Below are positions 1-7,717 of a stretch of 64,000 bases of DNA, piece after piece; the stretch's first letter is position 1; each line of letters begins with the position of its first letter. The DNA is taken from positions 83,318-147,317 of the forward strand of contig WTGX01000017.1 in assembly GCA_011523385.1 (NCBI GenBank). Reading direction: 5' to 3'. The translations under genes were made by a program, and so were the position numbers. This stretch comes from Nitrospira sp. (GTDB taxonomy: Bacteria; Nitrospirota; Nitrospiria; Nitrospirales; UBA8639). The notes beneath the pieces are model-generated. The model saw only the letters and a list, made by a program, of their open reading frames with translations, was not told where the DNA came from and made no database searches.

Positions 1-197
1 TCCCATTCGACAGTGACGCAGCGCGTTTCTATGCGCAGGTTGCTGCCTACCGCCGCGCCGCCGGTCGGTCTGTCTCCCAGACGGATTGCCAGATTGCGGC
101 GATTGCCCGGGCGCATGGCATGGCTGTGGCGACGCGGAACGTTCGGGATTTCGTGGACACGGGCATCGATGTGATCGACCCTTGGGACGGTGCATAA
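1..197 (+). CDS. PIN-domain toxin (VapC/FitB type), C-terminal part
   Basis: This is the last ~64 codons of a gene that starts before the window; the frame begins at base 3 and ends with TAA at 195-197. The visible piece reads as the C-terminal half of a PIN domain: a helix with QTDCQIAAIARAHG, a strand MAVATRNVRDF and the ending IDVIDPW, which is the usual last strand of VapC/FitB RNases. PIN toxins are Mg-dependent ribonucleases normally paired with an upstream antitoxin, which would lie outside the window. The conserved D in QTD and the TRN/DF element are present, so this end looks intact. Confidence 0.8.
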   Translation, partial: PFDSDAARFYAQVAAYRRAAGRSVSQTDCQIAAIARAHGMAVATRNVRDFVDTGIDVIDPWDGA

Positions 198-318
198 ACG
201 TATCGCCCGAATCTGTGTCCACCTTATAAGCGGTTCCTTAAAAGTTTACCTCCGGCTTAACCGACTGTTGCGGAAAAGAAATCGGTTTGTGGAGACTGGC
301 CTGGATTTGCTCAAGGCA

Positions 319-1113
319 TCAACGATGCTTGGGCTGTGAAAGGAGGCGATCCTTTTTGAGTAACGGGTCGATCACGTCAAGCACGGTCTGTGCGACGATT
401 CGATACCCTTCTGCAGTGGGATGAATGCCGTCAGCCTGATTCAATTCCTTCCGCGCCGCCACTCCTTCAAGAAAAAAAGGGATTAAGGTCACCGAGTGGT
501 CTCGGGCTAATTGCTCAAACAGCGAGGCAAAGCCCGTGGTATAGTCCAAGCCGTAATTCGGCGGTATCTGCATCCCTGCCAGCACGACCTCGACGCCTGC
601 TTGCTGCAACCTGTCGATGATCTTCGCCAAATTCGATGCCATGAGAGACAAGGGCTGTCCCCGCAGGCCGTCGTTTGCGCCCAATTCGAGAATCACCATG
701 GACGGCCGGCTTTTGAGAATCCAGTCGAGGCGGCGCAACCCGCCCGTCGTGGTATCCCCGCTGACGCCGGCGTTGATGACTTCATGGCGATAACCTGCCT
801 CGCGCAGGCGACGTTGCAGTTGAGCGGGGTACGATTGATCGGGAGGAACGCCCAGGCCGGCGGTGAGACTGTTTCCGAATGCCACGATTCGAGCGGGTTT
901 CGTGACAACGCGGTCTGCCCCGTTCGAAATGCGAGAAGATGCAACGTTTCCTGCAAGTTGCGTTTCCGTTGTGGGCAGAGCAGGATCTTTCGGGTCACAC
1001 CCTCCCACTCCTGACAAAAGCAGGAGAATCCCCATAGCGGTCCACACCCATCGTCCCGATTGCCTGAATCGTTGTGTGACGAAAGGGTGAAAAGCGTGAG
1101 GGTCCGTCGTCAT
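319..1113 (-). CDS. tesA: GDSL-family esterase/lysophospholipase, lipoprotein-like (TesA-type)
   Basis: SGNH/GDSL hydrolase of the arylesterase / thioesterase I / lysophospholipase L1 type. Visible blocks are block I IVAFGNSLTAGLG (nucleophile Ser; Asn replaces the usual Asp of GDS), INAGVSGDTTTGG with the oxyanion Gly, ELGANDGLRG with the Asn, and DGIHPTAEGY with the catalytic Asp-His. A hydrophobic N-terminus ending LLSGVGGC looks like a lipoprotein signal, so it probably acts at the inner face of the envelope. I prefer ATG 1113 because the longer form starts with TTG at 1149. A TATTAT-like -10 ends only a few bases before the ATG, so the message may have almost no leader. It is divergent from ybbA, the same tesA/ybbA/ybbP arrangement as in E. 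coli. Confidence 0.88.
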   Translation of the reverse strand: MTTDPHAFHPFVTQRFRQSGRWVWTAMGILLLLSGVGGCDPKDPALPTTETQLAGNVASSRISNGADRVVTKPARIVAFGNSLTAGLGVPPDQSYPAQLQRRLREAGYRHEVINAGVSGDTTTGGLRRLDWILKSRPSMVILELGANDGLRGQPLSLMASNLAKIIDRLQQAGVEVVLAGMQIPPNYGLDYTTGFASLFEQLARDHSVTLIPFFLEGVAARKELNQADGIHPTAEGYRIVAQTVLDVIDPLLKKDRLLSQPKHR

Positions 1114-1171
1114 AGTGTATAATAAACCGCATTGATGCGGGTTTGCCAAGAGGAAAGAGGCGGTTCAGGCC

Positions 1172-1849
1172 ATGATTCACGTTGAGAATCTAACCATGCA
1201 ACTCCGGGGCGGCGGCCACGTGGTATCCATCCTCAAGGGGTTGACCTTTGAGGTGCCGCGCAAACAGATGGTGTCCATTGTGGGCCCATCGGGGAGCGGG
1301 AAATCCACCCTGTTGGGCCTGTTGGCCGGATTGGATAAACCCACCGCCGGCTCCATCCGGTTGAACGGTCAGGAGATCACGACGTGGACGGAATATCAAC
1401 TGGCGCACTTTCGACGGCAAAACATCGGGTACCTTTTTCAGGCCTTTCATCTTATCCCCACTTTGACGGCCTTGGAGAACGTCATGCTTCCCATGGAATT
1501 GAGCGGCGATGCGACTGCGAAGGACCGTGCTCGTGAATTGTTGGAGGCCGTGGGGTTGCAAGACCGTCAGCACCACTATCCCACCCAACTCTCCGGAGGC
1601 GAGCAACAGCGCGTGGCAGTGGCGCGGGCCTTTTCCTGCCGTCCTCCGATTTTGCTGGTGGACGAGCCGACCGGGAATTTGGACAGTGCCACCGGGCAAC
1701 TGGTCATTGATTTGTTGCTCAGGCTCCATCGCGATCAGGGGAGCACGTTGCTCCTCGTCACGCATGATCCTTCGCTCGCCGAACAAACGGAGAGGATCAT
1801 CACCCTTCACGACGGCACGATTGCGTCGGACACGCTGGTTCGTTCATAG
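1172..1849 (+). CDS. ybbA: ABC transporter ATP-binding protein, YbbA/LolD family
   Basis: A 225-residue ATPase of the LolD/MacB/YbbA branch that powers FtsX-type permeases. It has Walker [10 protein letters not shown] near residue 38, the Q-loop in [17 protein letters not shown], signature [14 protein letters not shown], Walker [13 protein letters not shown] and the switch His in LLVTHD. The start ATG is preceded by AGAGG. It ends 3 bases before the start of the 909-residue permease, so the two are cotranscribed and form one transporter. In E. coli the YbbA-YbbP pair is associated with TesA; the substrate is not established. Confidence 0.93.
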   Translation: MIHVENLTMQLRGGGHVVSILKGLTFEVPRKQMVSIVGPSGSGKSTLLGLLAGLDKPTAGSIRLNGQEITTWTEYQLAHFRRQNIGYLFQAFHLIPTLTALENVMLPMELSGDATAKDRARELLEAVGLQDRQHHYPTQLSGGEQQRVAVARAFSCRPPILLVDEPTGNLDSATGQLVIDLLLRLHRDQGSTLLLVTHDPSLAEQTERIITLHDGTIASDTLVRS

Positions 1850-1852
1850 CTC

Positions 1853-4582
1853 ATGCAACGAGTAGCCATTTCGTTCCTCATGGCGTGGCGGGAAATTCGA
1901 GGCAGTTGGCGTCAGTTTGTCTTCTTCCTGGCCTGTTTGGCCGTTGGCGTAGGGGCCGTGGTCGGCATTGAATTGTTTGCGACGAACGTGGAATCCCTCA
2001 TTCTCCGCGATGCCAGGAGTCTTTTGGGCGGCGATCTGGAAATTCGTGCAGCCCATCAATTGAGTGAATCCGGGAGAGAAACCTTGGATGACCTCAGAGC
2101 GCGCCACGTCGAGGTGACGCACGTGAGGGAACTTGTGGGCATGGCGGCCGTTCCCGTGGCGGAGTTGTCTCAAATCCCAGATGATGACTGCCCCTCACCC
2201 TGCACCCCCGGATCAAGTCCGGGGCAGGCTCTCTCCCGGAAGGAGAGGGAAATCGGGGCTCAAGCCACACAGTTGGTTGAACTCAAAGCTGTTGAGGCAC
2301 TGTACCCGTTATATGGGCAGGTGGAACTGACTCCCCGCCAGCCTCTCCATTCCTCCCTGGCACCCATGGACTGTCCGGCACAACCCTGCTTCGGGGCCGT
2401 GGTGCAGGAATCCTTACTCATCAGCTTCGGGCTTCAACTCCACGATCACCTCAAGATCGGACAAGCCTGGTTCGCCGTGACCGGGATCCTCGTCAAAGAG
2501 CCGGATCGCGTGGCCAGTGCCTTCAGTTTGGGGCCGCGAGTGCTGATCTCCCGGCAGGCGTTACAAGCGACGGATCTGGTCAAGCCGGGCAGCCGCATAC
2601 GTGAGCGCTACCTGCTTCGCGTTCCGGAGTCACTGGCCCTTGGCCCGCTTCGAGGTGAATTGCAAGGACGACTCGGGTCCGAGGGAGCCGGCGTCTCATC
2701 GTATCGTGACGCCCAACCGCGGATTCGGAGATTCCTCGATCAGTTGACCACCTATTTGGGCCTCATCGGCCTGACGTCACTGTTTGTGGGCGGGATCGGT
2801 ATTGCCTGCACCATCCATGGGTTCATGCGGCACAAACTCACGACCGTGGCAATTCTGAAGACCCTGGGAGCCGGCGCCGGCCTGCTGATGAGGGTATACC
2901 TGTTCCAGAGTCTGTTCATGGGGTGTCTCGGCAGCCTGGGCGGAGTGGCCATGGGAGTCGGACTGCAAAGGCTGTTGCCCGTGCTTCTGGGTGAACTCAT
3001 TCCGGTCGCCGTCAGCAGCCATGTCACGGTGTTGCCCTTGGGTAAAGGCCTGCTGGTGGGGGTGGTGACGACGTTCTGTTTTACGATTTGGCCGTTACTC
3101 GCCATCAGGGAAATCCCGCCCGCGCTGGTCTTCCGGCGTGAAGTGGAGCAGCATCGCGTTCCGGTCGAAGGTTCGCGATTGAGGTGGACGTGGAACGCGT
3201 TGCTGCAACTCGTGCGGGACCGCCATCGGCTCGGCACGGCCGTGATGATGGGTTGCGGCCTGACCGTCCTCGCCACGTGGCAGGCGCGCTCACTCACGTT
3301 GGGGGCGCTCTTTATCGTTGCGTTTGGAGCCGCGGTGATTCTGCTTCAAGCCGGCGTATGGGCGTTGCTCCACGGTCTGGACAAAATTCCCCGTCCCCGT
3401 TCATTCGTGATCAGGCAGGCGCTGGGCAACGTGCAACGACCGGGGAATTTCACCCGGGGCATGGCCGTGGCGGTCGGGGTCGGTGTCATGGTTATCGTGA
3501 CGGTCGCGCTGGTGAAATCATCGTTGCTCGTCGCCCTCGGAGAACGCATCCCGGAGGATGCCCCGACGTTTTTCTTTATCGACATTCAACCGGATCAACG
3601 GGAGGCGTTTGAAGAAATCGTGCAACGGGAAGCCGCTCAAGCTCCGTACCGGCTCACCCCCGTGGTCCGGGCGCGGCTGGGGGCGATTGACGGTCACGTG
3701 ATTGATCCGGAAGAGCACAAGGGCAAAAAGAACGGATGGTATTTCACCCGGGAATACGTGCTCACGGCTCTCTCGGCGCTTCCTCGCGACAATGTCGTGG
3801 TCAAAGGGGCATGGTGGGCGGCTGATTCGCCTCCAGTGAAGCAAACGGATTCTCAGCACCAGGAAGCCTCCATCCGCGTGTCGGTTGAGGACCAGGCCGC
3901 TGCCAACCTCGGCGTGGACGTGGGGTCCACGATCGAGTTCACCGTGCAAGGGACCCCCGTGTCCGCGGTCGTCCAAAGTATGAGGCAGGTTGACTGGGGC
4001 AGTTTTACCATGAACTTTTTCATGATTCTTTCACCAGGCGCGCTGCACGGGGTCCCGATGACCTACATTGCCTCGGCAAACGTCGAAGCCGAAGAAGAAC
4101 TTCCGCTCCAGCACGCGCTTGTTCGAGCCCTGCCCAACGTGACCGCGATCAAGGTCGGTGACGTGCTGACCAACGTAGCGAGGCTGTTGGAGCAGTTGGC
4201 TTGGGCGATTCAGGGGATTGCGCTCTTGAGCATGGTAAGCGGCGCGGTCGTCATGACCGCGGCCGTCTCGTCGACGCGGTACCGTCGCCTGTACGAGTCG
4301 GCCATTCTCAAGGCTATCGGCGGAACACGCCGGGTCGTCGTGGCATCCTTTGCCGTGGAATTTGCCCTGATCGGTGGCCTGGCGGGTCTGATCGGCGTGG
4401 GGTTGGCCAGCGCGCTCTCCTGGGCCATCCTGCATTTTTTCCTGGATCTCGCTTGGGCCGTTCAACCCCTGGTGCTGGGTTGGGGACTGCTGGCGACGGT
4501 GGGCCTGGCCGTGGCCGTGGGGTTGCTGAGCACGCTTAGAATTCTCGGCGAACCACCCCTGGCCGTGTTACGGCAGGAATAG
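1853..4582 (+). CDS. ybbP: FtsX-family ABC permease, YbbP-like
   Basis: Large permease with two FtsX cores and two periplasmic MacB-PCD-like regions. The first TM lies near residues 24-44, the first FtsX core near 300-420, a second set of TMs near 470-560, and the last core covers the final ~130 residues, ending in PPLAVLRQE. Its length of 909 exceeds the ~800 usual for YbbP. Part of the excess is an in-frame stretch encoded at about 2191-2256 that is dominated by palindromic repeat DNA (see finding) and translates to a Pro/Ser/Arg-rich low-complexity segment between two conserved strands. The reading frame stays open through it. It follows ybbA by 3 bases. Confidence 0.88.
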   Translation: MQRVAISFLMAWREIRGSWRQFVFFLACLAVGVGAVVGIELFATNVESLILRDARSLLGGDLEIRAAHQLSESGRETLDDLRARHVEVTHVRELVGMAAVPVAELSQIPDDDCPSPCTPGSSPGQALSRKEREIGAQATQLVELKAVEALYPLYGQVELTPRQPLHSSLAPMDCPAQPCFGAVVQESLLISFGLQLHDHLKIGQAWFAVTGILVKEPDRVASAFSLGPRVLISRQALQATDLVKPGSRIRERYLLRVPESLALGPLRGELQGRLGSEGAGVSSYRDAQPRIRRFLDQLTTYLGLIGLTSLFVGGIGIACTIHGFMRHKLTTVAILKTLGAGAGLLMRVYLFQSLFMGCLGSLGGVAMGVGLQRLLPVLLGELIPVAVSSHVTVLPLGKGLLVGVVTTFCFTIWPLLAIREIPPALVFRREVEQHRVPVEGSRLRWTWNALLQLVRDRHRLGTAVMMGCGLTVLATWQARSLTLGALFIVAFGAAVILLQAGVWALLHGLDKIPRPRSFVIRQALGNVQRPGNFTRGMAVAVGVGVMVIVTVALVKSSLLVALGERIPEDAPTFFFIDIQPDQREAFEEIVQREAAQAPYRLTPVVRARLGAIDGHVIDPEEHKGKKNGWYFTREYVLTALSALPRDNVVVKGAWWAADSPPVKQTDSQHQEASIRVSVEDQAAANLGVDVGSTIEFTVQGTPVSAVVQSMRQVDWGSFTMNFFMILSPGALHGVPMTYIASANVEAEEELPLQHALVRALPNVTAIKVGDVLTNVARLLEQLAWAIQGIALLSMVSGAVVMTAAVSSTRYRRLYESAILKAIGGTRRVVVASFAVEFALIGGLAGLIGVGLASALSWAILHFFLDLAWAVQPLVLGWGLLATVGLAVAVGLLSTLRILGEPPLAVLRQE
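2191..2256. repeat. Palindromic repeat carried in frame inside ybbP
   Basis: Two nested hairpins lie within the coding sequence: CCCCGGA (2206-2212) with TCCGGGG (2218-2224), and CTCTCC (2231-2236) with GGAGAG (2242-2247). They are flanked by CCCC at the left and GGGG at the right. Elements of this composition are normally intergenic. Here the element is read as about 22 codons without a stop. Confidence 0.65.
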
Positions 4583-4584
4583 GG
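4542..4584 (+). repeat. 3' end of ybbP, copy 1 of a 43-bp duplicated segment
   Basis: The last codons and stop of ybbP match 6367-6409 at 37 of 43 positions by eye. The differences change several residues (ILGEPPLAVLRQE here, LLDESPLAVLGQE in the other copy), so the second copy is probably the remnant of a related permease gene rather than a recent exact duplication. Confidence 0.65.
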
Positions 4585-4622
4585 GGAAGGATGTGTCACC
4601 CAAGCTTGGGCCAAAGCGTGAA

Positions 4623-4651
4623 TTGACAGGAAGGAGCAATGCCAACACAAT
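4623..4651 (+). promoter_or_regulatory. Putative sigma70 promoter for the abrB-vapC' pair
   Basis: TTGACA at 4623-4628, a 17-base spacer, then CACAAT at 4646-4651 (4 of 6 consensus). It lies 33 bases before the AbrB-type start codon, in a position suited to the antitoxin-toxin operon. Assigned by eye only. Confidence 0.4.
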
Positions 4652-4683
4652 AGACAAGAAAGTAAGAATGGAGAAGTAAGAAA

Positions 4684-4902
4684 ATGCGCGTCACCGAAAA
4701 AGGACAAGTGACCATACCCGTCTCACTGCGAAAACGTTATGGACTTCATCCGAACGTCCAAGTGGAATTTCTCGCTGAGGCTGAAGGCATTCGAATTCAA
4801 AAACGGGGAACCGGCTCCTCAAATCCTTTTCGTGCGTTGAGGGGAGTCGTGAAGAAACGACTGGCGGTTGACCTGTACATCGAAGAGATTCGAGGGCGAT
4901 GA
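4684..4902 (+). CDS. AbrB/MazE-type (SpoVT) antitoxin
   Basis: A 72-residue swapped-hairpin AbrB protein. The N-terminus RVTEKGQVTIPVSLRKRYGL is the diagnostic motif, followed by the strand VQVEFLAEAEGIRIQKR. The tail KRLAVDLYIEEIRGR is the toxin-binding extension seen in VapB-type antitoxins paired with PIN toxins. Its stop overlaps the next ATG (ATGA at 4899-4902), the normal coupling of vapB to vapC. The partner toxin is truncated, so this antitoxin is probably an orphan here. Upstream GGAG lies ~10 bases from the ATG. Confidence 0.88.
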   Translation: MRVTEKGQVTIPVSLRKRYGLHPNVQVEFLAEAEGIRIQKRGTGSSNPFRALRGVVKKRLAVDLYIEEIRGR

Positions 4903-5042
4903 TTACGGCGGTGAATACCAGCATACTCCTCGACGTCCTTGTTGATGCTGATGGCGCAATCATTCGCCATTTTACTATGATAGACTTATTAGATGGCCAG
5001 AGATCGCTATTTTATTACATTTCCACAGCAATGCGACAATAA
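4899..5042 (+). pseudogene. vapC remnant: PIN toxin cut after ~19 codons
   Basis: The reading frame coupled to the antitoxin starts MITAVNTSILLDVLVD, which is the first strand of a PIN domain including the catalytic Asp, and typical of VapC. After roughly residue 19 (about base 4955) the PIN similarity stops and the frame runs 28 more codons into AT-rich DNA before TAA at 5040-5042. The remaining ~110 residues of a PIN domain are absent, and I could not find a distal half on the other side of the AT-rich module. The toxin should be dead. The next gene starts inside this remnant at 4993. Confidence 0.75.
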
Positions 5043-5895
5043 CCCCAATACATACAAGAGGGTTATCAATGACTACTGGAAATTGCTAACAGCTGATTCA
5101 GCAAGAGAAATAGTCTTTGAGTGCGGGGACGTACGTTTTATTCGCCCATTTGGAGTAAATGTTCTAGCTCTCCTGCTTAGAAGTTTCTTGCAACAGGGGG
5201 GAAGGACAATCTTTTTTGTCCAACCTACAAGCCAACGGTGCAATAAATATTTGGAGGATCAAGGGTTTTATAAAGAATTTCACATCCAGGACAGCGATAG
5301 AACAATCGAAGCCTCAACTCGAAGCACCAGTGTTGGACTTCGCAGGATGGTCAAATTCGAGCCATTGTATTTCGATACAATCGCTATGTGGTTGAACAGA
5401 TTTTTGTCATTGCCCGAGGAGAGCATTAAGGATGCTGTAAATATTCCGCTTTCAGAGATCATTCTGAACGTAGTGGATCATAGCAAATCTTCTCTGGGTT
5501 GCTACATTAGCGCTCAAGCGTATCCTAAAGAAGACCGTTTAGTTTTTTCAGTTGCGGACCTTGGGGTGGGCTTTCTTCGTACTCTACATCCTCACTATCC
5601 AGATTTACATACAAACGAAGCGGCAATTGCGTTAGCCGTCCAATCCGGTGTATCATCAAAGTCTAGAGGCAGTAATGTCGGCGCTGGGTTATCCATTCTC
5701 TGCGGCTTTCTCAAACAGCGTGGGAATTTAGAAATAATTTCCCTTGACGGGGTATGGCATCAGGATACTGCTGGCAACTCGTTAAGTAGGACAATACCCT
5801 TTTGTTTCCCAGGATCATGTATCAATATCGAATTTGATAATCAGAAAATCGCAGATTTAATGTGGCAGGAAGATGATGACGAAATTGGTCGTTAA
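4993..5895 (+). CDS. STAS-like plus HATPase (GHKL) fusion protein
   Basis: A 300-residue soluble protein in AT-rich DNA. Residues ~25-100 look like a STAS fold (IVFECGDVRFIRPFGVNVLALLL, then GGRTIFFVQP and a helix ending LEDQGF). Residues ~140-260 are a histidine-kinase-type ATPase without a phosphoacceptor region: N-box SEIILNVVDHS, G1 box VADLGVGF, and a lid/G2-like SRGSNVGAGLSIL. This is the composition of an anti-sigma/Spo0F-like switch kinase fused to its STAS partner. The last 23 bases overlap the DUF4325-like gene. Base composition differs sharply from both flanks, suggesting acquisition. The actual role is unknown. Confidence 0.75.
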   Translation: MARDRYFITFPQQCDNNPNTYKRVINDYWKLLTADSAREIVFECGDVRFIRPFGVNVLALLLRSFLQQGGRTIFFVQPTSQRCNKYLEDQGFYKEFHIQDSDRTIEASTRSTSVGLRRMVKFEPLYFDTIAMWLNRFLSLPEESIKDAVNIPLSEIILNVVDHSKSSLGCYISAQAYPKEDRLVFSVADLGVGFLRTLHPHYPDLHTNEAAIALAVQSGVSSKSRGSNVGAGLSILCGFLKQRGNLEIISLDGVWHQDTAGNSLSRTIPFCFPGSCINIEFDNQKIADLMWQEDDDEIGR

Positions 5896-6178
5896 AGACA
5901 TTGTTGGTCCCTACTGTGGGACATATGAGCATGGAGCGCAATTATTTCGTCTGATCTATCCTCTGCTCAAGGCTTCCCAAAAAGTCGTGTTAGACTTTCA
6001 AGGGGTTGGTTTAACTTCTTCGTCATTTTTCAACGGAGCTATTGTCAACCTGCTGCCAGAATTTACTGACGAGAACGGAAGGCCGCGTGTTGCCTTTTGG
6101 AATTTAACGCCACGGGATAAGTTTATTTTGCATCATACATTGAAAGCTGCAGAACAGAGGAATAAAACGCTTGCGTAA
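5873..6178 (+). CDS. Small STAS-like protein (DUF4325-type)
   Basis: A 101-residue protein translationally coupled to the STAS-HATPase gene by a 23-base overlap; two adjacent ATGs (5873, 5876) follow AGGAAG. The core KVVLDFQGVGLTSSSFFNGAIVNLL resembles the conserved strand-loop-helix of STAS-like DUF4325 proteins, which are often encoded next to GHKL ATPases. It probably binds the ATPase or is its phosphorylation substrate. This is inferred from pairing and fold, not shown. It shares the AT-rich composition of its partner. Confidence 0.65.
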   Translation: MMTKLVVKDIVGPYCGTYEHGAQLFRLIYPLLKASQKVVLDFQGVGLTSSSFFNGAIVNLLPEFTDENGRPRVAFWNLTPRDKFILHHTLKAAEQRNKTLA

Positions 6179-6446
6179 TTCTGTTACCCCGATGTTCGCG
6201 CCCATCTCCTGATACCAGCGCCTTTTTCCACGCAACGTCTGGGAAAGAGGTGCCAGCGTATCTCCTGGCTTATCTTCCTCCATCACAAAAGGATGACGCG
6301 ATGGCGCACCAGAACGCGGTAAACAGGCACCATGTCAATGATGCCCATTGTTACCCAAAATCAAACTTCTCGACGAATCGCCGTTGGCCGTGTTAGGGCA
6401 GGAATAGGGTATCTCTGCTGGCCTTCAAATCTTTTCCAAAAAGAGA
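6179..6446. other. Gene-poor scar region after the AT-rich module
   Basis: 268 bases without a convincing gene. The first ~180 bases contain a short minus-strand frame of no recognisable family. The only interpretable element is the 43-bp copy of the ybbP 3' end at 6367-6409. No inverted repeats of an insertion sequence were visible at the edges. Confidence 0.5.
6367..6409 (+). pseudogene. Remnant of a second YbbP/FtsX-type permease C-terminus
   Basis: In one frame this encodes LLDESPLAVLGQE followed by TAG, the conserved end of FtsX-family permeases, with no upstream gene to match. It aligns without gaps to the end of the intact ybbP (4542-4584). It shows that DNA between here and ybbP was rearranged, with the antitoxin, dead toxin and AT-rich pair now filling the gap. 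Confidence 0.6.
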
Positions 6447-6974
6447 CTACTCTCCCGACCGGATGAAGATGGCGTTTTCAATTCGTTCGAATGCGTTGGT
6501 GTAAATCCTGACGTCCAGAATCGGGGTATCCTGCCGGCTGTTCTGGCCTTGGGCGGAGGACGATTGTCTGGTCGTCACAAAATTCAATCGCACCCGGGTT
6601 CTGTCTCCGATTTCTTCCAAGAACGCGGTTGCCACCGTCTGTTCGACCCGCTCAGTCATGGTGTTTTGACCCCCCATTGCCCCTAATACGCCGATGAAGA
6701 TGTCCGCGCCGCTTGTCCCATCCTGTGCGGCACTTTCCGCATTGATGAATCCGGTGGTCAGGTCTGCGCCTTTGATCGTGTACCCCAGATCCTGAAAGAC
6801 CGAGACGACGCTGGCGAACACGATCTTTTTGGGAGATTCATATTCCCGCGTCTGGAGGCTCTGAATTTCCAACGGCGTCATGGGAGGTTTCTGTTGTTGT
6901 GGAGCAACGCAGCCGGTAACGGTGAAAGCTGTGACAATCAGCACCACCCATATGTTTGTCCGAAACACGCTCAC
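6447..6974 (-). CDS. Conserved lipoprotein of unknown function
   Basis: A ~175-residue predicted lipoprotein: a short hydrophobic signal ending FTVTGC gives the lipidated Cys. The mature part begins with a Gln/Pro-rich linker, then TREYESPKKIVFASVVSVFQDLGY and a strand IKGADLTTGFINAES, a pattern seen in small outer-membrane lipoproteins of unknown role. The C-terminal half has RTRVRLNFVTTRQ and IYTNAFERIENAIF. I prefer the GTG at 6974, 4 bases after AGGAGG, over the ATG at 6998. It lies just downstream of the BamE-like gene on the same strand and may be cotranscribed with it. Confidence 0.75.
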   Translation of the reverse strand: MSVFRTNIWVVLIVTAFTVTGCVAPQQQKPPMTPLEIQSLQTREYESPKKIVFASVVSVFQDLGYTIKGADLTTGFINAESAAQDGTSGADIFIGVLGAMGGQNTMTERVEQTVATAFLEEIGDRTRVRLNFVTTRQSSSAQGQNSRQDTPILDVRIYTNAFERIENAIFIRSGE

Positions 6975-7033
6975 GTGTCCTCCTGCGGGATGTCTCAAGG
7001 TGGTCGATAGAAACGCCTGTCGATTGCTGCTGC

Positions 7034-7450
7034 TCAGAACTTGGACGTTCGGCTTCGGAAGTCATTCACCACGTCGTGTTCATCGAATTTGATGATCAGG
7101 GTAATCATGCTCGAACTGCTTTCGAACCCGGATGACCGTGAGTTTTGGCCGGCGAGAATGATGGTCCAATAGCCTGATTGGCTTGAGGATTGAGAGACCT
7201 GCGCCGCTCGCTGGTACGTCCAGACTTCGCGTCCCGCTCCGTCACGGGTGGTGATGTTCGGTGACCCAAAATGTTCCAGGACCTGCGCTTTCGTCGTCTG
7301 GCCGACGATCAGGTTCATCTGGACGTTTCCCTGCGTGAGCTCCGAATTGCGCTGGGTTAAGGGTTGAGGAGGGTCCACACATGCGCCCAAGGTCATGGCG
7401 ATGATAAGGATGATCGGGAGTTTATAAATGTGTACCATCATTTTCTGCAT
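7034..7450 (-). CDS. BamE/SmpA-like (SmpA-OmlA domain) lipoprotein
   Basis: A predicted lipoprotein with signal LPIILIIAMTLGAC, then a SmpA/OmlA-type fold: LIVGQTTKAQVLEHFGSPN (the conserved G-x-T-xx-V-xx-xFGxP element) followed by EVWTYQR and the last strand IIKFDEHDVVNDFRSRTSKF. BamE proteins belong to the outer-membrane barrel assembly complex, but many relatives of this fold have other envelope roles. A Ser-rich insertion lies between the two parts. Start at 7450 or 7441; GGGGAG lies 2 and 11 bases upstream, respectively. It follows tRNA-Leu on the same strand by under 90 bases. Confidence 0.78.
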   Translation of the reverse strand: MQKMMVHIYKLPIILIIAMTLGACVDPPQPLTQRNSELTQGNVQMNLIVGQTTKAQVLEHFGSPNITTRDGAGREVWTYQRAAQVSQSSSQSGYWTIILAGQNSRSSGFESSSSMITLIIKFDEHDVVNDFRSRTSKF

Positions 7451-7536
7451 ATCTCCCCGTTCGAGGCCCGTCTTCACGCCTATTGTCGATGGTGTTACCT
7501 CTGGTGGGGAACACCGCTTATCGTTTGTCACGCTTA

Positions 7537-7621
7537 TGGTGCCGAAGCCGGGACTCGAACCCGGATGGGTTGCCCCACACGCCCCTCAAACGTGCGTGTC
7601 TACCAGTTCCACCACTTCGGC
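7537..7621 (-). tRNA. tRNA-Leu (anticodon GAG)
   Basis: An 85-nt class II tRNA on the minus strand, read from 7621 to 7537. The acceptor stem GCCGAAG pairs with CTTCGGC, followed by discriminator A and an encoded CCA. The D-arm has TGGTAGACACGC. The anticodon loop TTGAGGG gives GAG. A long variable arm follows, and the T-arm contains GGTTCGAGTCC. The length and variable arm are typical of tRNA-Leu. Confidence 0.95.
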
Positions 7622-7629
7622 ATGACGGA

Positions 7630-7659
7630 ATTATAGGAAGGAGTTCGAATGGTTGTCAA
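7630..7659 (-). promoter_or_regulatory. Near-consensus promoter for tRNA-Leu
   Basis: On the minus strand TTGACA (7659-7654), an 18-base spacer and TATAAT (7635-7630), with the tRNA 5' end about 9 bases further on. Both hexamers are perfect consensus, as expected for a stable RNA promoter. Confidence 0.85.
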
Positions 7660-7717
7660 TCAATGGGACCTTCGGTACAATTAGCAAATTATACTGGTGT
7701 TGATCCAAGCTTTGTTG

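Noticed and set aside
6104-6286. A 60-codon minus-strand frame after the DUF4325-like gene that might be a transposase end
   Set aside because: Half overlaps the coding strand of the STAS-like gene and no transposase motif or terminal repeat could be confirmed.
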